Positions 1 through 7,376 of a DNA stretch of 64,000 nucleotides are shown one piece after another. Numbering within the stretch: the first letter of the stretch is position 1; the number at the start of each line of letters is the position of its first letter. The stretch spans positions 4,526,001 through 4,590,000 of the forward strand of contig OY764266.1 in NCBI GenBank assembly GCA_963668365.1, read 5' to 3'. The DNA is from VXNE01 sp963668365 (GTDB lineage Bacteria; Pseudomonadota; Gammaproteobacteria; Pseudomonadales; Azotimanducaceae). Both the position numbers and the translations under genes were made by a program. Below the pieces are notes generated by a model. The model saw nothing but the letters and a program-made list of their open reading frames with translations. It was not told the DNA's origin and did no database searches.

Positions 1-25
1 CGCGCGACGTTTCTTCCCCGGCGGA

Positions 26-1825
26 TCAGAAACCCGCGCCACCGTTTCGAATGGTCTCGAGGTAGTCCGGGTCCAGCGCCTCGTACGCCGTGCTGCCGGG
101 CTTCATCACGTAGACCGGATCGTCGATCTCGGAGATGTCGTAACCCTCGCGCTTCAGGTCTCCCTTTACCATCTTGAACGTGCCGGTGACCTCTATCTCC
201 GACTGCACGCGGACAAAAACGGGACGCGCGTAGGGGGGCAATTCCCGCGCAACATGGGCGGCCAGGCCGTCCACGTCGAGTTCGCGCCCTTCCTTCAATC
301 GCAGGGCCGCCATTCCCGCACGCCCATCGGCCCCCGGCACCTCCACGCCGTAGACGTTGCAGAACTCGATGTCCCCGAAGCCGTTGACGATCTCGCCGAC
401 TTCATTGGTGGAGACGTTTTCCGACTTCCAGCGGAACGTGTCGCCGGTGCGATCGACGAACTGGTAGTGCGGGTAGCCAAGCGAGAAGCCCACATCGACT
501 TCCTTGATCAGGTCTCCGGTGTTGAACCATGCGTCCCCGTCCTCCAGCACGTCGCGCAGGACCTTGCTTTCCGTGGCTTGCGCATCCGTGTAGCCTTCGA
601 ACCTGGCCGTGGGACCGATGTGTCCCAGCAGCAGACCCGGTTCGCCCTGTTCCACCTCGACGCAGCGGCCATCCGGCCCGCGCGCTATTTCGTCGGTGTC
701 CGCGTCGTAGCGAACCAGGGCGACTTTCGACGAAGTCATGCCGAAGGTGCAATCCTTGTTCAGCAGGTTCGCGAAAGCCACGTTGCCTTCGCTCGCGCCG
801 TAGAACTCCGTCACCCGCGCTATTCCAAAACGCCGCTTGAAGTCCAGCCAGATGTCGGGCCGCAAACCGTTGCCCATCATGGTATGCAGCGGATTGTCGT
901 GATCGTCGGGCGACGGATTCGAGTTGCTCAGGTAGCGGCACAGTTCGCCGACGTAAATGAAGGAGGTGCAGCCGTGCTCGCGCACATCCAGGAGGAAGGC
1001 CCTCGCGGAGAACCGTCGCCGAAGGAACATGGATGCGCCGGACATGAACGCCGCGCCCGCGCCCACCATGAGCGCGGTGCCGTGGTAAAGCGGCAGGCAG
1101 ATATAGATGCGATCCTTCGACGTGCAGCGCAGTCCGGCGGTGGCCGACAGCCCGGCGGTCATCAGGTAGCGGCGGTTCGACATCACCGCGGCCTTGGGCA
1201 GGCCCGTGGTGCCGGAAGTGAAGATGTACATGGCGGTCTGACCCAGGGTGACCTCTCCCGTTTCCGCCGGATCCTCCACCGAAAGATTGGCGCTTCCCGC
1301 CGCCATGTCGATGGCCCAGTCGGGCGCCGGCGAGCCATCCGGAACGACGAAGTAGTCGGCCCCCTGCTCGAGATCGAACTCGTCTTTCGCCTCGTCGATC
1401 GCGTCTTGAACCTCGCCTCCGAACACGCACTTCCTGGACGCGGTCACGTTGACACAGTGAATGAGCGGCCTGCCTCGCAGGTTGGTGTTGATCAACCCCG
1501 CGGTAATGCCGAGCTTGTTGGTCGCGATCAGAAGCGCCAGGAACTCGATTCGGTTCTCCATCATGATGCTGACGGCATCGCCAAGGCCAAGACCCGCTCC
1601 CTTCAGGAAATGCGCGTAGCGGTTGGCGCGCGCGTTGAGTTCTTCCCAGATAACGGTCTCGCCTTCGCAGACGACGGCCGTCAGCGCACCGAAGTTTCGG
1701 GCGGTGCGCTCAACGACGGCGCCCAGGCAATCCTTTTCGGCGAGGGGACGCGGCTGCATGCCTTTCTTCAGCGCCAGCAGCACCGGCACGTCCCGCAGCA
1801 CCGAAACGACTTCACGAATATTCAT
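26..1825 (-). CDS. FATP-type long-chain acyl-CoA synthetase (AMP-forming)
   Basis: The 599-residue protein is an ANL-superfamily adenylating enzyme that activates a long-chain fatty acid to acyl-CoA using ATP. The AMP-binding signature (YIFTSGTTGLPKAAVMSN) lies about one third into the chain. A GELCRYL...GNGLRPDIW stretch and a C-terminal subdomain rich in FKMVKGDLKREGYD follow, as in the FATP/very-long-chain acyl-CoA synthetase branch rather than canonical FadD. Length is normal for the family. The ATG at 1825 is the only sensible start. It is the last gene of the minus-strand run beginning with the exported-protein cluster, 114 bp behind the porin gene, which suggests uptake coupled to activation of a hydrophobic acid. 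The substrate cannot be read from the sequence; bile-acid or very-long-chain specificity is possible. Confidence 0.88.
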   Translation of the reverse strand: MNIREVVSVLRDVPVLLALKKGMQPRPLAEKDCLGAVVERTARNFGALTAVVCEGETVIWEELNARANRYAHFLKGAGLGLGDAVSIMMENRIEFLALLIATNKLGITAGLINTNLRGRPLIHCVNVTASRKCVFGGEVQDAIDEAKDEFDLEQGADYFVVPDGSPAPDWAIDMAAGSANLSVEDPAETGEVTLGQTAMYIFTSGTTGLPKAAVMSNRRYLMTAGLSATAGLRCTSKDRIYICLPLYHGTALMVGAGAAFMSGASMFLRRRFSARAFLLDVREHGCTSFIYVGELCRYLSNSNPSPDDHDNPLHTMMGNGLRPDIWLDFKRRFGIARVTEFYGASEGNVAFANLLNKDCTFGMTSSKVALVRYDADTDEIARGPDGRCVEVEQGEPGLLLGHIGPTARFEGYTDAQATESKVLRDVLEDGDAWFNTGDLIKEVDVGFSLGYPHYQFVDRTGDTFRWKSENVSTNEVGEIVNGFGDIEFCNVYGVEVPGADGRAGMAALRLKEGRELDVDGLAAHVARELPPYARPVFVRVQSEIEVTGTFKMVKGDLKREGYDISEIDDPVYVMKPGSTAYEALDPDYLETIRNGGAGF

Positions 1826-1939
1826 GGCGGCTACTCCGAACGTTTCACCGAACCATATACGCGGACACTGTCAAAGGGAAAGGAACTCTTCGGGAAGACG
1901 GAATCGGCCGGCACCCGAGTCCAGAGCGTCCCTGCCAGA

Positions 1940-3139
1940 TCAAAGTTTATAGGTCACAACGAACCAGCTCTTGGTGGTGTTGGTCGCGTGTTCGCGAGCA
2001 TTGTATCTTGCGAACTTGAATAGCAGCCCGATCTTCTTCCCAACGGGCCATGAGATCGACAGGTCCACTTCCCGACCGTAGTCGGTGCCGCCCTTGGCGG
2101 CCTTGAAGTCATGCAGCGCAACGCCAATTGCGGCGGGACCGATATTGCCGGCGGCCTTGAGGTAGAAGTCCTCGACCCCCGCCGCCGGCGTGGCCAGGAA
2201 TTTGTCTGTCCAGCCCTGGAACTTGTGCAGGGTCGCGACAGGGGTTCGGAAGCCCGCATTGCCGTCGTCGCTGCCGAGCACTTCGTAGCCCGCGGCGTAC
2301 GTCACCGGACCGCGTTTCAACGTGGCTTCGACCGTGTAGTAGCCGACGTCATAGGAACGCGGATTGTCGGCCCATTCCGATTGTCTGGCAATCGAGGCGT
2401 TAAGCCCGAATGCTCCGAAAGACGCGGCGTAATCGATGCCGTAGGTCCTGTTCGCGTTGGCGGGGCCGTTGGCGTTTTCGAAATCCATGAGATAGACAAA
2501 ACCGCCGAAGGCGTGCCCTTCCGCCGGCTTGACTTGCAGCCGGAACAGGTGGGAATTCCCCTCCCACTCGGCCGGCTGGGCGCCGCCGTCCGGACCGAAG
2601 ATTCGATTCACCCCGAACACATGACTGTAGTCGATGCTGGCCCTGTCGTGCACGGACTGGACTCGCAAGGCATCGTAGGTCTGCTCGTTCTGCCGCCAAG
2701 CCACGCCGCCGACGAACCGCTGCCCGGCATGAAGGACACGTTGCCGACCCATCGTCACTGTCAGACTGCCGTCGCGATAGCGGAGATACGCCTGATTGAG
2801 ATCGAACCCTGTCGGGTCCGCCACGACCGGGTACTCGGCGAGGCCGTTCGTCGTGGAGTTGTATCGCTCTTCGCCAATGACGAAGACGTGGTCGCCTTCG
2901 AGACCCACGGAAAAACCCTCCGACGAGGGCATGGTCCAGGACAGGCGGGCCTTGGCTGTCGACGCGCGCGCATCTTTTTCGATGCCATCCTGATCCACCG
3001 TTTCCATGCGGTAGCGAACGTTGAAGTCGAGCTTCGCATCTCGGAGTCCGTCAGCGAAGTCCGCGGATGCATGCAGCGGCGCGAGAAAGGACGCGACAAC
3101 CATCGCGGCGACAGCGGCGTCAAGCGTGTAATTCCTCAT
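1940..3139 (-). CDS. Alginate-export-type outer-membrane porin
   Basis: The start is placed at the internal ATG (3139), preceded by AAGGGA, rather than at an ATG ten codons upstream; this gives 399 residues opening with a Sec signal peptide (MRNYTLDAAVAAMVVASF...ASA). The mature chain alternates hydrophobic and polar residues as a beta barrel does. It carries family-like segments such as LDFNVRYRMETVDQ, LNQAYLRYRDGSLTVTMGRQ and ASIDYSHVFGVNRIFG, and ends in a C-terminal aromatic/leucine strand (SWFVVTYKL). These match the alginate_export porin family (AlgE-like fold), whose members mostly pass diverse small molecules and not alginate. No alginate genes are present. Its place before the acyl-CoA ligase suggests import of a hydrophobic substrate; this is inference. 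Confidence 0.8.
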   Translation of the reverse strand: MRNYTLDAAVAAMVVASFLAPLHASADFADGLRDAKLDFNVRYRMETVDQDGIEKDARASTAKARLSWTMPSSEGFSVGLEGDHVFVIGEERYNSTTNGLAEYPVVADPTGFDLNQAYLRYRDGSLTVTMGRQRVLHAGQRFVGGVAWRQNEQTYDALRVQSVHDRASIDYSHVFGVNRIFGPDGGAQPAEWEGNSHLFRLQVKPAEGHAFGGFVYLMDFENANGPANANRTYGIDYAASFGAFGLNASIARQSEWADNPRSYDVGYYTVEATLKRGPVTYAAGYEVLGSDDGNAGFRTPVATLHKFQGWTDKFLATPAAGVEDFYLKAAGNIGPAAIGVALHDFKAAKGGTDYGREVDLSISWPVGKKIGLLFKFARYNAREHATNTTKSWFVVTYKL

Positions 3140-3234
3140 TGGCAATCCCTTCCGACCATCAACTTCCATTATGCCTTCGCCCGCATGGCGGCAGCGCGAC
3201 CCCGTCTTCTCTCCATGCTTCGGGCGATTCAGCG

Positions 3235-4269
3235 TCAGACTCTGACAGCACTCGCCATCCTGTCCAGATTCTTGATGATGCCAAGGATCATGGCGAAAGA
3301 GTCTTTCGGCGTTTTTCCAGACGGCTCCGATCGCTCCGCGCGCTGCTCTTCCACGCCAAGATGAAATTTGATGCGCGCCATTTCGGCCAGCAGCATATTG
3401 GTCGAATCATAAACCTCCGAAGGCGTGACGCGCACCAGTGTCAGAGTCGGCACGCCCGAAGCATCCATGCCCAGCCTGGTCTGCAGATTGATGACCTTGT
3501 ACGTCGCTCTCAACACCTGCTGGGCCACTTCCTTCGGCACTTTCTCCTCAGCCACGTCGGGCGGGGCAGGTTCCAGAGAGACGCCGATTTCGCCAGCGAT
3601 GAGTACCATCTCGTCCAGTATGGCGACACAGTTCATGAACACGTCATTGGGCGTCAGAGGCCTGCCGCCGAGTCCGTCCAGCAAGAAAGAAACATCCGCC
3701 AGGTTCTTGTAGACAACCGAGGCGGACAAGCCGCCAACGAGTTCCACCGGCTCGATCTCGCGCGTGATGAGCATCTGCGTCTTGATCTTGCGAACTTCGC
3801 TGATCAGGTACTCGACCATCTCCATCACATCGGCGGAGTCGACTTCCTTGAAGGGTATCTGGCGGCGTCCTTCTGCCGGCGGGACGCCGAACCGACGTTG
3901 CGTTCGGGCAACCTTCGACAGCACTTCCAGCGTCTTGGCATAGACATGGATCGGCGCGCGATCTTCCTGCAGTTCCGCTTCGGCCGGGTAGTCGAAAACG
4001 CCCAATTCGTCGCGAAGTATGTGGATCTCCCCCATCAACTCCTGAACCGATCGAGCAACATCGCTGTCCGTCGCTCCTTCGTGTCGGCTTGCATTTCGGC
4101 TCGCCTCGTCAGTCTCCGACGAGGGGCTCAGCCATTCCAGAACCGCGTCCCAGAATCCGCCTTCCTGCTCCTGGGCATGCGCCTCTCGACCAGGAAGGCC
4201 AACCACCAGCAGGACGGAACAGATCACCGTTGCATGCTTCATGTATTGTCTTGCCCAACGATGCTTCAC
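3235..4269 (-). CDS. Exported protein of unknown function, paralog A
   Basis: A GTG start at 4269 is supported by GGAGGA seven bases upstream and gives 344 residues. An N-terminal signal peptide (hydrophobic VICSVLLVVGLPG, cleavage near AHA/Q) predicts periplasmic location. I do not recognise a named family. The body is alpha-helical and shares blocks with the two neighbouring paralogs: RDELGVFDYPAEAELQEDRA, the KVINLQTRLGM block, LTLVRVTPSEVYD and NMLLAEMARIKFHL. It lacks cysteines that would bind heme or form disulfides. It is separated from paralog B by the heme-protein gene, all on one strand, so the four probably form an operon. An acidic, low-complexity stretch (about residues 45–65) is unique to this copy. 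Confidence 0.7.
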   Translation of the reverse strand: MKHRWARQYMKHATVICSVLLVVGLPGREAHAQEQEGGFWDAVLEWLSPSSETDEASRNASRHEGATDSDVARSVQELMGEIHILRDELGVFDYPAEAELQEDRAPIHVYAKTLEVLSKVARTQRRFGVPPAEGRRQIPFKEVDSADVMEMVEYLISEVRKIKTQMLITREIEPVELVGGLSASVVYKNLADVSFLLDGLGGRPLTPNDVFMNCVAILDEMVLIAGEIGVSLEPAPPDVAEEKVPKEVAQQVLRATYKVINLQTRLGMDASGVPTLTLVRVTPSEVYDSTNMLLAEMARIKFHLGVEEQRAERSEPSGKTPKDSFAMILGIIKNLDRMASAVRV

Positions 4270-4336
4270 TTTCTAGTCCTCCAAAACCAACTGTCGAAAC
4301 GGTTCTCTGCAAGGATCGTATAGAGATATCCGGTCA

Positions 4337-4906
4337 CTACTCATCCATGAAGATACGGATGACGACTCCGCCCATGACATCACCCAGTTTGAAGTCGCTC
4401 CTTGGGGACTTGGGATGGCCGTTGTGGCATGAGACGCATGCGTCGACGCTCGCCACGTCCGCATAGACCGCAACCAGGGCGAGCCGGCCGCTGAGATCCT
4501 TCTCCTCGTCGTAGAACGGTTGTTCGGGATTCTCCTGCACGAATTGCAGGCCTCTCTCCTCCGCGGGCGTTAGAGGGCCGCTCGCGAAGTTGATCGGATC
4601 AAGCGACCGCAGGGAGAGCCAGAAAGCATCGGTGTTGTTCAGGAGCTCGTCGGCCCCCAGACGGAACATTTGCGCTGGCAGCGGCAGGCCTTTCGCTTCC
4701 TTGTAATGTTCCGTGGCGGTCAGCACCGGATCCACAAGGGTGAGCCTTTGCACGACATCCCTCGTGTAAGTCTTGCGGTTGGCGAAAGCCAATTCGTACA
4801 GCATGTCGGCCACCTGACGAACCGGAACCCCCGCGTCGCGTCCGGTTTCGGCAGCGGCGGATGCAGTCACGCCGAGGGTCAGGACTACTGCGCATATGGT
4901 TCTCAT
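4337..4906 (-). CDS. DUF3365 (Tll0287-like) periplasmic heme protein
   Basis: This 189-residue protein has a short signal peptide (MRTICAVVLTLGVTASAAA) and one c-type heme site, ACVSCHNGHP, near residue 157. The heme site is followed by a DFKLGDVMGGVVIRI tail, the usual end of DUF3365/Tll0287-like proteins. Family members are PAS/sensor-like heme-binding folds, free in the periplasm or as sensor modules of kinases; here it stands alone without transmembrane or kinase parts. AGGAG sits four bases before the ATG. The gene lies between paralogs A and B, which suggests that it delivers electrons or a redox/gas signal to that system. Covalent heme attachment is predicted from CXXCH only. Confidence 0.8.
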   Translation of the reverse strand: MRTICAVVLTLGVTASAAAETGRDAGVPVRQVADMLYELAFANRKTYTRDVVQRLTLVDPVLTATEHYKEAKGLPLPAQMFRLGADELLNNTDAFWLSLRSLDPINFASGPLTPAEERGLQFVQENPEQPFYDEEKDLSGRLALVAVYADVASVDACVSCHNGHPKSPRSDFKLGDVMGGVVIRIFMDE

Positions 4907-5060
4907 TGGGTCTCCTGGAAGAATGTTGGATTCGCGAACACAATCGACGACCCGGGGGCCGACCGGCCAATCCGCTCTGATCTAGGCTGCGTGGTCATGA
5001 GCGCTTGCTCGGCAGTGTAGCGGAGAGTCGCTGGCGGTTTCCACTCCGTGGGTTTCGGAT

Positions 5061-6017
5061 TCAGTTTCCGGTGGATTCGATCATCCGGTCCAGATTGTCG
5101 ATGATCAGCAAGATCAGCGCGAAGACATCGTTTGGCCTCGTGCCTTTCGGATCGGGACGTTCATCGCGCGGCACATTGATGTCAAGATGAAACTTTATTC
5201 GAGCCATCTCGGCCAATAGCATATTCGTCGCGTCATAGACCTCCGACGGCGTCACCCGCACCAAGGTTATATCCGGCACGCCCGAGGCCTCCATGCCCAA
5301 CCTTGTCTGGAGATTGATAACCTTGTAGGTTGCGCGCAATACCTGCTGTGCCACGTCGTTTGATCTTTTCGTCCCTTCCACCTGCGGAATATCAATTTCC
5401 AGAGGCACCCTGAGTTTCGCTGCAATGAGCTCCATTTCGTCGAGTATGTACGTTGCATTCTGAAAGGCGTCGGCGGGCATCAAGGGGCGACCGCGCAGCC
5501 CATCGAGCTTGAACGATGCGTCGGCCAGGCTCTTGTATACAAGCGAGAGCGTCTTGCCGCCGACCAGGGGCGCCGGAGTAATCTCCGTCTCGATCACCAT
5601 CTGTGCCTTGATCTTGCGCAGTTCACTCAAGATATACTCAACATTGCCGAGCGCATCGCTTGGGACAATCTCCTTGAAGGGAATCTGGCCAACGTCGGCA
5701 ACGGGAACACCGAACCGGCGCTGAACACCCCTGACCTTGTTCAGAACTTCCAACGTCTTGGCATAGACGTGAACCGGGGCGCGGTCCTCCTGCAGTTCCG
5801 CTTCCGGCGGATAGTCGTACACCCCAAGCTCCTCGCGCAGAATACCGATCTCGGCAGTCAGATCCTGCACCTCCCGGAAGACGTGACTGGGTGTAGCTTC
5901 CCGGCGGCCGGCTTCCTGGGCGAGCGCGGGCGACCATCCGGCCGGAATCAGGAAACAGACAGCAACGGCTGCCATGGCGCGTCTAACGTGTCGTCCCTGT
6001 GATGTCATTCTTTCCAT
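5061..6017 (-). CDS. Exported protein of unknown function, paralog B
   Basis: The start is set at 6017, where GGAGGA lies eight bases upstream inside the same TTTTGGAGGAC leader seen before paralog A. A longer frame to 6179 runs into paralog C and is not used. The 318-residue product has a signal peptide (VRRAMAAVAVCFLIPAGWSPALA) and then the core shared with A and C: RDELG/REELG, DRAPVHVYAKTLEVLNKV, RRFGVPVADVGQIPFKE, the KVINLQTRLGM block and NMLLAEMARIKFHL. The function is unknown. The strict spacing of shared blocks suggests a helical ligand-binding or scaffolding domain. It sits upstream of the heme-protein gene and downstream of paralog C. Confidence 0.72.
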   Translation of the reverse strand: MERMTSQGRHVRRAMAAVAVCFLIPAGWSPALAQEAGRREATPSHVFREVQDLTAEIGILREELGVYDYPPEAELQEDRAPVHVYAKTLEVLNKVRGVQRRFGVPVADVGQIPFKEIVPSDALGNVEYILSELRKIKAQMVIETEITPAPLVGGKTLSLVYKSLADASFKLDGLRGRPLMPADAFQNATYILDEMELIAAKLRVPLEIDIPQVEGTKRSNDVAQQVLRATYKVINLQTRLGMEASGVPDITLVRVTPSEVYDATNMLLAEMARIKFHLDINVPRDERPDPKGTRPNDVFALILLIIDNLDRMIESTGN

Positions 6018-6150
6018 ACTTAACGTCCTCCAAAACGTGAATATCGCACATTTTTGCTTGCGGAAGGCCCTTCGGTTCGACCGCAAGGCATGTGCCGGGC
6101 AACCCACGCCTCCGTTCGGCGAGACGAACCGCGAGGGAGGACTCCTCAGT

Positions 6151-7146
6151 TCACGCCGAGGCGGCTTCCACCATGGCATCCAGATTCTGGATGATCAGCA
6201 TGACCTGGGCGAAAACGTCGTCCGGCCCCTTGCTCCCGGGGTCTGGACGAGGTTCGCGCGGGAGGGCGATTCCGAGATGCGCCTTGATACGGTTCATTTC
6301 CGCCATCAACATGTTGGTCGCATCGTAGACTTCAGACGGCGTCACGCGTACCAGCGTCAAAGTCGGTGCGGCGGAAGCGTCCATGCCCAGCCTCGTCTGC
6401 AGGTTAATGACCTTGTAGGTCGCATACAATACCTGCCGGGCAATGTCAATGGATTTCTTGCCTGTGTTCATGATCGGGGGGTCGAGCTGCAGCGGCACCT
6501 CGAGCTTGGCGGCGATGATTTCCATCTCGTCCAGAACTGCCATGACATGGACATAGACATCCTCGGGCGTCAACGGCCACCCTCGCAATCCATCGAGAAG
6601 GAACGAAGCCTCCGCAAGGTTCTTGTAGACCATCCTCGAGGTCTTGCCAGGGACCAGTTCCGCAGGCTCGATCTCGAATTCGATGACCATCTGCGTCTTG
6701 ATTCGGCGCACCTCGTTGACGAGGTCGTTCACGCTGCGAAGCACGTCCGCCGGAACAATTTCCTTGGGGGGGATCAACCCCACTTCCACCGGCGTCAAGC
6801 CGTACCGGGACTGCACCCGCGCGACCTTTTGCATCACTTCGAGTGACTTCGCATAGGCATGTACCGGCGCGCGATCTTCCAGAAATTCCGGTTCGACGGG
6901 ATACCCGGCGACTCCGAGCTCGTCTCTCAGTACCTCAATCTCGGCAAGCAGGTCCTTCGTTGCGCGAAATACATGACTTGCGGTCACGTCGGCAGGACCC
7001 TCGTCGGCGACGGCCGCGGAGCGGTTGAAAAACCACTCGAACCAACTCCTCTCCTCGGCGCTCGCCATACCGGGAACCAAAAACAGGACCAGCAGGGCCG
7101 AACTTGCAATGTGCCTGACAGCGCCTGCCAGGAAGGTCTTCCTCAT
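6151..7146 (-). CDS. Exported protein of unknown function, paralog C
   Basis: The internal ATG at 7146 (upstream AGGGG, about 11 bases away) opens a clear signal peptide (HIASSALLVLFLVPGMASA). A frame reaching back to 7233 adds a proline/arginine-rich leader with no homology. The 331-residue product contains the shared core of the three-member family, with EDRAPVHAYAKSLEVMQKV, VGLIPPKEIVPADVLRSV, the KVINLQTRLGM block and NMLMAEMNRIKAHL. It is the promoter-proximal member of the run C–B–heme protein–A. It diverges most in the N-terminal 40 residues, which include an aromatic SWFEWFF patch also echoed in A (FWDAVLEWL). No known family is recognised. Confidence 0.72.
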   Translation of the reverse strand: MRKTFLAGAVRHIASSALLVLFLVPGMASAEERSWFEWFFNRSAAVADEGPADVTASHVFRATKDLLAEIEVLRDELGVAGYPVEPEFLEDRAPVHAYAKSLEVMQKVARVQSRYGLTPVEVGLIPPKEIVPADVLRSVNDLVNEVRRIKTQMVIEFEIEPAELVPGKTSRMVYKNLAEASFLLDGLRGWPLTPEDVYVHVMAVLDEMEIIAAKLEVPLQLDPPIMNTGKKSIDIARQVLYATYKVINLQTRLGMDASAAPTLTLVRVTPSEVYDATNMLMAEMNRIKAHLGIALPREPRPDPGSKGPDDVFAQVMLIIQNLDAMVEAASA

Positions 7147-7270
7147 CTCAATCCAATCCCCTGGACTTCCATGGTCGACGGGCGAGCCGGGCCGCGGGCG
7201 GCACCGATGGCGATGGCTGAGAGGCACTTTCATTGCGATAACCCTCCGAGCAGCGACAGGACCGGTTAGG

Positions 7271-7284
7271 GTCTAGTCCTAGAC
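7271..7284. promoter_or_regulatory. Perfect palindrome upstream of the exported-protein cluster
   Basis: GTCTAG-TC-CTAGAC is a perfect 6-bp dyad in the 230-bp gap between paralog C and the end of the first MalT-like regulator. It is about 125 bp upstream of the paralog C start. It could be an operator for the neighbouring LuxR-type regulators or chance; no matching second site was seen nearby. Confidence 0.3.
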
Positions 7285-7376
7285 TACTGTGGGAATCGTC
7301 GCTCGACGGGAAACAGTCCGCAATCGGCTATTTCGGTAGTTTGGAGCAAAGAACGGTAGCGTGTATCGACTGCCGC

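Noticed and set aside
254..2023. A 589-codon plus-strand frame opposite the acyl-CoA ligase
   Set aside because: It is the antisense of a well-supported gene, with no recognisable domain.
6017..6179. Extended N-terminus of paralog B
   Set aside because: It overlaps paralog C, has no homology, and a strong ribosome-binding site and signal peptide mark the internal start.
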